Position numbers and translations under genes: made by a program
The notes under the pieces: model-generated
Told to the model about the DNA's origin: nothing
The model's database searches: none
Seen by the model: the letters and a program-made list of their open reading frames with translations, nothing else
Assembly: GCA_040509055.1 (NCBI GenBank)
Contig: JBEVLT010000057.1
Span: forward strand, 1 to 15,299
Direction of reading: 5' to 3'
Length of the DNA: 15,299 nucleotides
From: JAJKIP01 sp040509055
GTDB taxonomy: Bacteria; Bacteroidota; Bacteroidia; Chitinophagales; Chitinophagaceae
In this document: positions 7,059-14,138 of the stretch, one piece after another
Layout of the letters: every line of letters begins with the position of its first letter
How positions within the stretch are numbered: position 1 is the first letter of the stretch

Positions 7059-7091
7059 GATGCCATGGCCGTAGTCATGGCATCTTTTTTT
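7059..7091 (+). terminator. Intrinsic terminator of the peroxidase gene
   Basis: GATGCCATG (7059-7067) pairs perfectly with CATGGCATC (7076-7084), with an 8-nt loop, followed by seven T (7085-7091). It lies 26 bases after the stop. The ATG at 7065, a possible upstream start for the next gene, falls inside this stem. Confidence 0.9.
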
Positions 7092-7101
7092 GCAGAACAG
7101 T

Positions 7102-7109
7102 TATCTTCG
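7102..7109 (+). promoter_or_regulatory. Possible -7 element just before holB
   Basis: TATCTTCG, one mismatch from TAnnTTTG, ends six bases before the ATG at 7116 and lies directly after the upstream terminator. No well-spaced -33 TTG is visible. It would give an almost leaderless mRNA. Confidence 0.35.
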
Positions 7110-7115
7110 CCCCTC

Positions 7116-8345
7116 ATGCAGTTCAAGGATATTATCGGACAGCCGTTGCTGAAAAAAGAATTGCCGGAGCTGATGCAGGAAAACCGGCTGGCGCATGCAT
7201 TGCTGTTTTTGGGCAAGGAGGGAAGCGGAGCCCTGTCGCTGGCACTGGCCTTTGCACAGTTTGTGGTATGCGAGAAGACCGGAGGTAAAAATTCTGAGGC
7301 CGGAGCCCGGAGCGGGCCATCACTTTTTGGAGACGAGCCTGCAACCCCGGAACCCCAACCTCAAACCGCCACTCTTCAAACGGATGCCTGCGGCGTATGC
7401 CCCGCCTGCTCCAAGGCCCGGCAATATGTACACCCGGACATTCATTTCTCTTACCCCGTAGTGACCAAAAAAGCCGGCTCGCCGCCGCTGAGCACCGACT
7501 ATATCCAGGAATGGCGGGAGTTTATCGGTACCTATCCCTATGGCAACGGGTACGACTGGCTGCAGTTTATCGGCGCGGAGAACAAACAGGGCAATATTAC
7601 CGCGCAGGAATGCAACGACATCATCCGCAAGCTGAACCTGAAAAGCTTTGAGAGCGGGTACAAGACACTGGTGATGTGGCTGCCGGAATACCTGGGCAAC
7701 GAAGGCAATAAACTGCTGAAGCTGATCGAGGAGCCGCCGCCCGATACCCTGTTTATCCTGGTGGCCGAAAACGAATCGCTGATCCTGCCTACGATCCTCT
7801 CCCGCTGCCAGCTGGTGCGGGTGCCGGCGCTGGAAACCGCCGAGGTAGAGGAGGCCCTGATCACGCGGCACCATACGGCGCCCGTGACGGCACGGCAGAT
7901 CGCCAGCGTGAGCGGGGGCAATTACCGCGAAGCGCTGCAACTGGTGCAGCATGCCGAAGAGGATTGGCAAAGCCTGCTGCGCGACTGGCTGAACGCCGTG
8001 ATGAAAACCGGCCCGGTGGCCCAGACCAAATGGGTGGACGAGATGAGCCGGCTGGGACGGGAAAAGCAAAAACAATTTCTCCGCTACTTCAATCACCTGC
8101 TGGAGCAGGCCATCCGCCTGCGGGTGATGGAGCATATTGCCGACCTGCTGCCGGAAAAAGAGCGCGACTTTGCCAGCCGCCTGAATAAGATAGCCGGCAT
8201 CGGGCAGCAGCAGGCCATCATCGAAGAGCTGGACCGGGCCGCCTACTATATAGAGCGCAACGCCAACGCCAAAATGCTCTTTCACGCCCTGACCATTAAA
8301 CTCTATCACATCATTCAGGACAAAATTGTATTTTTGGAAGATTGA
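7116..8345 (+). CDS. holB: DNA polymerase III subunit delta prime
   Basis: A 409-residue clamp-loader subunit related to DnaX. The N-terminus QFKDIIGQPLLKKELPELMQENRLAHALLF is typical. The P-loop is degenerate (GKEGSGA, 34-40, without the Lys-Thr/Ser), as expected for delta prime, which does not hydrolyse ATP. A four-cysteine zinc module uses C52, C92, C95 and C98 (CGVCPAC). Further motifs are LLKLIEEPPPDTLFIL (200-215) and the SRC arginine-finger motif (229-231). Between C52 and C92 lies a Pro/Gly/Gln-rich linker of about 38 residues that looks like an insertion. The start at 7116 was preferred to an ATG at 7065 because the latter lies in the preceding terminator and adds 17 residues before the conserved start. 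The C-terminal collar domain ends normally. Confidence 0.92.
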   Translation: MQFKDIIGQPLLKKELPELMQENRLAHALLFLGKEGSGALSLALAFAQFVVCEKTGGKNSEAGARSGPSLFGDEPATPEPQPQTATLQTDACGVCPACSKARQYVHPDIHFSYPVVTKKAGSPPLSTDYIQEWREFIGTYPYGNGYDWLQFIGAENKQGNITAQECNDIIRKLNLKSFESGYKTLVMWLPEYLGNEGNKLLKLIEEPPPDTLFILVAENESLILPTILSRCQLVRVPALETAEVEEALITRHHTAPVTARQIASVSGGNYREALQLVQHAEEDWQSLLRDWLNAVMKTGPVAQTKWVDEMSRLGREKQKQFLRYFNHLLEQAIRLRVMEHIADLLPEKERDFASRLNKIAGIGQQQAIIEELDRAAYYIERNANAKMLFHALTIKLYHIIQDKIVFLED

Positions 8346-8379
8346 GGCCCAACGGTTTGCCCGGCCAAGGAATACCGGC

Positions 8380-8397
8380 AACCGCAGGCCTGCGGTT
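8380..8397. repeat. Perfect 18-bp palindrome after holB
   Basis: AACCGCAGGCCTGCGGTT is its own reverse complement. As RNA it would fold with a 7-bp stem and GGCC loop. It is 35 bases after the holB stop but has no T-run, so it is not a classic terminator. It could be a 3'-end hairpin or a dimeric protein site. Confidence 0.55.
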
Positions 8398-8490
8398 CAG
8401 AACAAGTGGAAAACAGGAATAGTGTGCAAAGCAACGGGATTGTCTTTTATAATGTCGTCTTACTCAGTAAAATATCATTCTCTTCAACCG

Positions 8491-8513
8491 GTTCGGCCTG
8501 CTGAGCAGCGAAC
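8491..8513 (+). other. Hairpin in the region upstream of ricT
   Basis: GTTCG (8491-8495) and CTGC (8498-8501) pair with GCAG (8505-8508) and CGAAC (8509-8513), 9 pairs with a 2-nt bulge and a TGA loop. It lies about 100 bases before ricT in a 268-bp gap (8346-8613) that holds no recognisable gene. No good promoter motif was found in this gap. Confidence 0.4.
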
Positions 8514-8613
8514 AGAACCCTGACGAGTGCGACGCAACGAAAGCCTGATCGACATCCTGCAGCCGGGCTCATCCCCATTTCTCTGATCCTTTCTATCTAA
8601 ACACGAACATCGT

Positions 8614-9960
8614 ATGGGATGCAGTAATTGTGGTACCGCCACCGGCGGAGGCAAGCCAGGCGGATGCAAAAGCAACGGCGGGTGCAGTACGGGCGGATGC
8701 AACCGGATGAATACGTATGACTGGCTGCGCAACCTGCCCATTGCAGATATGGACAGCGGCTGCAAAGTGATCGAAGTCAGCTTCAACAAAGGCACACGAA
8801 AAGACTTTTTCCGCAATACTTCCCTGCAGCCTTATGAAAAAGGCGAACTGATCGCCGTGGAAGGCGTAAGCGGTTTTGACGTGGGCGAGGTATCGCTGAC
8901 CGGGGAGATCGTGCGGCTGCAGCTGAAAAAGCGGGGCGTAAAAGAAGACAACCCGGAGATGAAGAAAGTGCTGCGCGTGGCTACGGACCGCGACCTGGAT
9001 CTGATGCAGCAAAACAAGGCCCGCGAGCCGGAAGCGGTGATCCGCAGCCGGGCCATCGCCCGCCAGCTGAGGCTGGATATGAAGATCAGCCAGGTGGAAA
9101 TGCAGGCCGACGGGCGCAAAGCAACCTTTTTTTACATTGCTGACGGACGCGTGGACTTTCGCGAACTGATCAAAGTATACGCCTCCGAATTTCGCGTGAA
9201 GGTGGAAATGCGGCAGATCGGCGCCCGGCAGGAAGCCGGTAAGGTGGGTGGCATCGGCAGTTGCGGCCGGGAACTATGCTGCGCTACCTGGCTCACGGAT
9301 TTCAAATCGGTGAACACGGCAGCCGCCCGGTACCAGAACCTTTCCATCAACCAGGCCAAGCTGAGCGGCCAGTGCGGACGGCTGAAATGCTGCCTGAACT
9401 ACGAGCTGGATACTTACCTGGATGCCCTGCAGCATTTTCCCGACAACTGCGATATGATCAAGGTGGCCAAGGGCAATGCCTACCTGATCAAAAAAGATAT
9501 TTTCAAAAACCTGATGTGGTACACGTTGCCCGACAGCACCAAGCAATACCCGCTGACCATCGAACGGGTGCAAAAGATAAAATCGCTGAACCACCAGGGC
9601 ATCATTCCCGATGAGCTGGAGGCGGTAGAGGTCACCTCGGGCAAGCCGAAGGAAATAGAGCCCGAGTTTGTAGACGTGGTAGGCCAGATCAGCCTGCGCA
9701 GCCTGGAAAAAGCCGATAAAAAACGCCGGCACCAGCAACAGGCACAGCGCCAGGGCGGTCAGCAGCAGCGAGGAGGTCCGGGCGGGCAACAACGGCCACA
9801 ACAACAAGGAGGTAGTGGCGGTGGTGGCCAGCAAAAGCCCCCGCAAAGAAAACCAGGCGGCCCCGGCGGCCCGCCTAATCAGCAAAAAGGCGGAGGCCCG
9901 TCACGCGGGTCACAGGGTGGTGGCGGCCAGCGGCCACCGCAGCAACGACGCAATAAGTAA
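8614..9960 (+). CDS. ricT: RicT/YaaT-type PSP1 domain protein with Cys-rich head and RGG/Q-rich tail
   Basis: A 448-residue cytoplasmic protein. The PSP1 core spans residues about 49-335. The Cys motifs GIGSCGRELCC (C217, C222, C223) and GQCGRLKCCLNYE (C254, C259, C260) are those of RicT (YaaT). In Bacillus, RicT, with RicA and RicF, forms an iron-sulfur complex that tunes RNase Y mRNA processing. No RicA or RicF homologue is visible in this window. The N-terminus adds C3, C6, C18, C24 and C29 in a Gly-rich stretch; the C-terminus (about 366-448) is disordered and rich in Gln, Gly, Pro and Arg, with RGG-like units, suggesting RNA contact. It follows holB by 268 bp, and a terminator closes it. 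Confidence 0.9.
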   Translation: MGCSNCGTATGGGKPGGCKSNGGCSTGGCNRMNTYDWLRNLPIADMDSGCKVIEVSFNKGTRKDFFRNTSLQPYEKGELIAVEGVSGFDVGEVSLTGEIVRLQLKKRGVKEDNPEMKKVLRVATDRDLDLMQQNKAREPEAVIRSRAIARQLRLDMKISQVEMQADGRKATFFYIADGRVDFRELIKVYASEFRVKVEMRQIGARQEAGKVGGIGSCGRELCCATWLTDFKSVNTAAARYQNLSINQAKLSGQCGRLKCCLNYELDTYLDALQHFPDNCDMIKVAKGNAYLIKKDIFKNLMWYTLPDSTKQYPLTIERVQKIKSLNHQGIIPDELEAVEVTSGKPKEIEPEFVDVVGQISLRSLEKADKKRRHQQQAQRQGGQQQRGGPGGQQRPQQQGGSGGGGQQKPPQRKPGGPGGPPNQQKGGGPSRGSQGGGGQRPPQQRRNK

Positions 9961-10008
9961 GGCTTGCAGAGAAAGAAGATCAGCACACTTCCAGATTAAA
10001 ACCTTTAC

Positions 10009-10038
10009 GGGAAATACCAGTCCGGTGTTTCCCTTTTT
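10009..10038 (+). terminator. Intrinsic terminator of ricT
   Basis: GGGAAATACC (10009-10018) pairs with GGTGTTTCCC (10024-10033), 10 pairs with one G-T wobble and a 5-nt loop, followed by five T. It is 49 bases after the ricT stop. Confidence 0.85.
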
Positions 10039-10379
10039 CGTGTCATCAGCTGCAGATTATACTTTGTTTTCGTTGAAAAGAATGGAGGGGATCCTCCATG
10101 GGGCGCTATCTTGTCCTAAAAGATTACCCTGATGAAGAGGGAAAACAAATACGGTAGTTTATACTATGGATTCATCGGAGCAGCTCATCCATAAATTTCG
10201 TTCCGATCTGGTCCGGCGAAGCTACTGAATACCGACTCCGGGAAAACGCCTGCAGCCGTTGCCCCGGCGAAGAAAGCGAGACCAAAACGGTACAACGCCA
10301 GATAGAATGACGATATAAGAAGGAGCTGTCCGTTCCTTTCTCTTTACCCTGCCCTACTCCGGCCGATTACAAAATAATT
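10039..10379. other. 341-bp gene-poor stretch between ricT terminator and GH3 gene end
   Basis: No convincing gene. A hairpin pairs ATGGAGG (10082-10088) with CCTCCAT (10093-10099). A 20-codon frame, 10132-10194, begins MKRENKYGSLYYGFIG; it has no recognisable family and no promoter, so I do not call it as a gene. After it, all plus-strand frames hold only short open pieces. The stretch could contain decayed coding sequence, but nothing identifies it. No terminator with a T-run was found for the minus-strand GH3 gene. Confidence 0.5.
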
Positions 10380-13259
10380 TTATAGCCCCAGGGCTCTGTA
10401 AATCGCCTCCTGTACTTTAGAACGCACATTCAGCCGGGAAAACGCGGGGTTGTCCCGGGTAGGATATACCCGGTTGGAAAGAAAGATATAAACAAGGTCC
10501 TGCCTGGGATCCACCCACACGCAGGTGCCGGTAAAGCCGGTATGGCCATAGGTTTGGGGCGAAACACTCACTGCGGGATAAGGTTCCTTACGGGTGACAT
10601 TGTCCTTTTCCGGCTTATCAAAACCCAGTCCGCGGCGGCTGGTTTGGCTATGGTAGGCCGTGAAGTAGTCGATCGTTTCTTTTTTCAGGTAGCGGCGGCC
10701 ATTCAGCTCCCCGCCATTCAGCAGCATCTGGTACAGCATGCCCAGGTCGTAGGCATTGGAGAACAAACCTGCGTGACCGGCCACTCCGCCAAACAGCGAA
10801 GCGCCTTCGTCGTGCACATCGCCGTCGAGCAGCTGGCGGCGAAAGTGCTTTTCTTCTTCAGTAGGTACGATCCTGTCTGCCGCAAACCGCGAGAGCGGCT
10901 TAAAACCGGTGGTGGACAGTCCCATCCTGCTGTAAAAATGTTTTTGTACATAGGCATCCAGCGGCAGGCCGCCAAGCGCTTCTACAATACGGCCCAGGAA
11001 TATAAAATCGTTGTCGCTGTATACATATTTGCCAGCCGGACCTACCGGGCTTTTGAGAATGCGGGCAAACAGCGTATCGCGCCAGTCATTGCGCAGGTAG
11101 ACCCCTTCGGCTACACGTATATTAAAGCCAGCCCGCTGCCGGTCGCTGTAAAGAGCGGGATGGGGAATGCCTGTAGCAGAGTCGATGGTTTCTTTGTAAA
11201 AGGGAATGAACGGTACCAGCCCGGCCTGGTGCAGCAGGATGTCCCTGATGCGCAGCGGCGCCTTGTCCGTACCCCGCACCCAGGGCAGGTAATCGCCCAG
11301 TGTTTTTTGCAGGTCCAGCCGCTTTTCTTCATACAGCTTCATCACTGCGATGGTAGTAGCGGATATCTTGGTTACGGAAGCCAGGTCAAAAATACTTTCG
11401 GTGCTCATAGCAGGCGATGGCTCATACCGGTAATGACCAAAGGCCTTGTAGTACAAAATGCCGCCCTTGTGCACGGCCAATACCACGCAGCCGGGAAAAG
11501 CTCTTTTATCGATGGCATCGCCCACGATGGAATCGATGGCCGCAAATCGCCTGTCCGGAATAGCGGTGCCCGGCAACCCTCCCTGCACTACACCGGCGCC
11601 AAACCGGAAGTCGCATACCGATACGGGCAGCGTACCCATGGCTACGGCAGCACCCTTTACCAGGCCGGCTGCTGCGTCCTGGGTAATATCGTCATCCTGG
11701 TAGCAGGCCACCAGGTTTTTGGCCGTGCAGAAATTGGAAACGGCCAGTACGTTGCCAAACACAAACGTGGCCGTATTGAAAGACTGGAGCCTTTCAAAAA
11801 AGGAGATTGCATTGCTGCTGATGCCGTAGTTGCTGGCCGGCCGCAGGTTGTAATTGTGCACACCCACGATCACGGAGCTATATTGCCCTTCTTCCAACGC
11901 GCTGAAAATGCTGTCGGCCGCAGCCTGTCCCTTTGTGTAAGAAAAAAAGTAAGGATCGGCGCCCAGGTCTTCTACCAGCTTTTTACCAAACCCGTTCAGT
12001 TCCGCCACGCCGATTCCGACATAAGCCACCCGTTTGCCCTTTTCCACCGGGAAAGCATCAGTGGCCCTGCGCAGCAGCGTTATTGACCGCACAGCAGCCT
12101 CGTAGCGGATGGCATCGGTCTTTGCATTGAGCTCATTCAGCAGGTTCGCGGTATCCACCGGCCGGCTTTCGTACAGCCCCAGCCTGTATTTGGCCAGCAA
12201 TACTTTTTTAACTTTGGCATTCACCTCGTCCCAACTCAGCCGCTGCCCGGCGATGGCCTTTTTTACAGCTTCGATGGTTTCCGGCACGCTGGCCGGGAGG
12301 CAGAGCATATCGTTGCCGGCAATGAGCGCCTCTACGGCAATGGTGCCGCCGGGAAAATACTTAGCCACGCCCTTCATCTCCAGGGCGTCGGTAAAGGTGA
12401 GGCCATCGTACCCCATGCGGTCACGCAACAAACCGGTCACACTGCTCTTCGAAATGGAAGTAGCCCGGTTGGCCGCGCTGTCCAGCGCCGGGATGAAAAG
12501 GTGGGCGATCATCACGCTGCCTACTCCTGCACGAAACAGGGCCCTGAACGGCACCAGCTCCATGGTATCCAGCTGAGCCAGGCTTTTATTGATCACCGGA
12601 AGGTCCAGGTGCGAGTCTACCGCCACATCGCCATGACCGGGAAAATGCTTGGCGCAGGCCATGATGCCCGCATCCTGCATACCTTTCATATACGCTACGC
12701 CAAAACGGCTCACGTTGTGCTTGTCTTCGCCAAAGGAGCGGTGCCCGATCACCGGGTTTGCAGGATTGTTGTTGATGTCCACCACCGGTGCATAGTTCAC
12801 ATGCACGCCCAGTCTTTTGCATTGCTCACCGACGGCCAGGCCCATCCGGTACACCAGGTCTTCATTGCTTTGTGCACCCAGGGTGAGCTGGTAAGGAAAT
12901 TTCGTCACGCTATCGAGCCGCATACCAAGGCCCCATTCGCCATCGATGGTGACCATCAGCGGTGTTTTGGCGATGCTTTGGTAGTAATTGGTCAGGTTGG
13001 CCTGCCGCACGGGTCCGCCCTGGAAAAAGCAAAGGGCGCCGACATTGTATTTTGCAATATCACTGGCTACTTTGGCCACATGGTCGGGCCCCAGGTTGGA
13101 ATGGGCGCGGATGACCATGAGCTGTGCGATCTTTTCGTCATCGCTCAGGCTGGCCAATACACTGTCGGCCCAGGCCTGCGCAGGCAGCGTGCTCCTGTAT
13201 TGCGCAAAAGAAAAAAGTGTACAAACGGACAGGAAAAGGGAGAGTGCTGATCTTTTCAT
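10380..13259 (-). CDS. Exported GH3 beta-N-acetylhexosaminidase fused to a class C beta-lactamase-like serine hydrolase
   Basis: A 959-residue protein beginning MKRSALSLFLSVCTLFSFAQ, a Sec signal, so periplasmic or surface. The N-terminal GH3 barrel (about 30-355) has the NagZ-type signatures IGHRSFGED (171-179) and KHFPGHGD (204-211, with the His acid/base of bacterial GH3 N-acetylglucosaminidases), and the nucleophile D291 in LTFTDALEMKG. A GH3 C-terminal alpha/beta domain covers about 380-550. The last about 390 residues are a serine hydrolase of the beta-lactamase/esterase/DD-peptidase fold: SVTK (S628, K631), Tyr in YSD (747-749) and HTG (906-908). It probably trims peptidoglycan-derived or other amino-sugar glycans. 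The ATG at 13259 is preferred to a GTG at 13283 because it gives a clean signal peptide. An upstream lipoprotein lies 82 bp away on the same strand. Confidence 0.93.
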   Translation of the reverse strand: MKRSALSLFLSVCTLFSFAQYRSTLPAQAWADSVLASLSDDEKIAQLMVIRAHSNLGPDHVAKVASDIAKYNVGALCFFQGGPVRQANLTNYYQSIAKTPLMVTIDGEWGLGMRLDSVTKFPYQLTLGAQSNEDLVYRMGLAVGEQCKRLGVHVNYAPVVDINNNPANPVIGHRSFGEDKHNVSRFGVAYMKGMQDAGIMACAKHFPGHGDVAVDSHLDLPVINKSLAQLDTMELVPFRALFRAGVGSVMIAHLFIPALDSAANRATSISKSSVTGLLRDRMGYDGLTFTDALEMKGVAKYFPGGTIAVEALIAGNDMLCLPASVPETIEAVKKAIAGQRLSWDEVNAKVKKVLLAKYRLGLYESRPVDTANLLNELNAKTDAIRYEAAVRSITLLRRATDAFPVEKGKRVAYVGIGVAELNGFGKKLVEDLGADPYFFSYTKGQAAADSIFSALEEGQYSSVIVGVHNYNLRPASNYGISSNAISFFERLQSFNTATFVFGNVLAVSNFCTAKNLVACYQDDDITQDAAAGLVKGAAVAMGTLPVSVCDFRFGAGVVQGGLPGTAIPDRRFAAIDSIVGDAIDKRAFPGCVVLAVHKGGILYYKAFGHYRYEPSPAMSTESIFDLASVTKISATTIAVMKLYEEKRLDLQKTLGDYLPWVRGTDKAPLRIRDILLHQAGLVPFIPFYKETIDSATGIPHPALYSDRQRAGFNIRVAEGVYLRNDWRDTLFARILKSPVGPAGKYVYSDNDFIFLGRIVEALGGLPLDAYVQKHFYSRMGLSTTGFKPLSRFAADRIVPTEEEKHFRRQLLDGDVHDEGASLFGGVAGHAGLFSNAYDLGMLYQMLLNGGELNGRRYLKKETIDYFTAYHSQTSRRGLGFDKPEKDNVTRKEPYPAVSVSPQTYGHTGFTGTCVWVDPRQDLVYIFLSNRVYPTRDNPAFSRLNVRSKVQEAIYRALGL

Positions 13260-13341
13260 ATCAAAGCCGGATTCAAAACTCACAAGTTAGTTACAAATCA
13301 GTTATGGCTTGCGCCGGCCCTGCAAAAGAATCGCTTAATTT

Positions 13342-13968
13342 TTACAGCTCTTTTATGGCAATGGTCATACTGTGCGGCGCGGTCTCATCGCCACCGAAAT
13401 AAGGATATAATTTATAGCCCGTTGCCATATCGCCCCGGCTTTCGCGCGGCATGGTGATGCTCCTGCCGTCCACGGTAAATATATAGCTGCTGCCGCTGAC
13501 CTTGATGGAGCAGGTATGCTCTTCCCCGATGCTGACCGGGCCGATCTCCTGGTAGCTCACCACGGTATTGTTGTAGATATAGCCAAACAGCCGGAGGGCG
13601 CCATCGCTCCAGCGCCAGCCGATCCGGGCGCTGAACTCGTGGTGCTGCTTCCCGTTGTCGGAAAAACCGTATAGCTTATTGATGTCGTATTGATTAGCCG
13701 GGTCGATGGTCTGGTAAACAGCCGAGCTGTCGAACCGGACCAGGAATTTCTGCTCCTTATAGGCCACCGTCACAAAGGCCGATTGGTCGCTGTAATGTTC
13801 GCCACCTGCAATATGATATTGCACAAAAGAAGCGGCAGGAGTTTCCGTTTCCGTTTCAGGGGTGGTAACAGGAGCCGGCAGGGTTTCGTCCACCGGTTTC
13901 TGACAGGCACTTAGCAGGTACAGCAGGGCTGCGCCGGACAAAACAGATTTTATAGCAAATAATTTCAT
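13342..13968 (-). CDS. Lipoprotein of unknown function
   Basis: A 208-residue protein with a lipoprotein signal: basic start, hydrophobic stretch and lipobox LSAC with the lipidated cysteine at residue 22, then a Pro/Thr/Glu-rich tether (about 25-46). The rest looks beta-rich, with alternating polar/aromatic stretches such as FSARIGWRWSDGALRLFGYIYNN, and ends in the motif YPYFGGDETAPHSMTIAIKE. I recall similar C-termini in other Bacteroidota lipoproteins and suspect a lectin- or ConA-like fold, but no function is established. It precedes the GH3-hydrolase gene by 82 bp on the same strand without an obvious terminator, so the two may be co-transcribed. Confidence 0.8.
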   Translation of the reverse strand: MKLFAIKSVLSGAALLYLLSACQKPVDETLPAPVTTPETETETPAASFVQYHIAGGEHYSDQSAFVTVAYKEQKFLVRFDSSAVYQTIDPANQYDINKLYGFSDNGKQHHEFSARIGWRWSDGALRLFGYIYNNTVVSYQEIGPVSIGEEHTCSIKVSGSSYIFTVDGRSITMPRESRGDMATGYKLYPYFGGDETAPHSMTIAIKEL

Positions 13969-14111
13969 AGCACCCCTATAAACGAAAAAAAGAGTTGAAG
14001 GGTTTACCGGTGCCGGTTAAAATTGCGCTGCATCAAGACCGGGGCCCCTAACCCATTGATACGGGAAGCTATGCTAAATCTTTCACAATAAACCGGTGGC
14101 TTCAAAAGCCG

Positions 14112-14133
14112 TAATTTTGGCCGCAAAGAGGAG
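14112..14133 (+). promoter_or_regulatory. mutL -7 element and unusual Shine-Dalgarno
   Basis: TAATTTTG (14112-14119) matches TAnnTTTG exactly; no clear -33 TTG is seen at the right distance. AAAGAGGAG (14125-14133) follows, with AGGAG five bases before the GTG at 14139. The spacing is that of a Shine-Dalgarno, which is uncommon in this phylum. The 170-bp divergent region (13969-14138) also holds ACCGG and CCGGT as a short inverted repeat at 14006-14017. Confidence 0.55.
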
Positions 14134-14138
14134 TTGTT

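Noticed and set aside
7065..7115. Upstream ATG for holB adding 17 residues
   Set aside because: It lies inside the stem of the preceding intrinsic terminator, and the family start is MQFKDIIGQ at 7116.
8490..8542. Hammerhead ribozyme-like pieces: GGTTC (8490-8494) pairing with GAACC (8515-8519), then CTGACGA (8520-8526) and GAAA (8539-8542)
   Set aside because: The expected cleavage triplet upstream is ACC rather than a U-containing site pairing with the core, and no stem III partner exists for the bases after GAAA. The match is probably chance.
10542..12086. A 514-codon open frame antisense to the GH3-hydrolase gene
   Set aside because: It lies wholly within a well-supported gene, has no family motif, and is explained by codon bias of the opposite strand.
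13260..13283. GTG start at 13283 extending the GH3-hydrolase by 8 residues
   Set aside because: It places acidic residues before the signal peptide; the ATG at 13259 gives a typical basic-hydrophobic signal.
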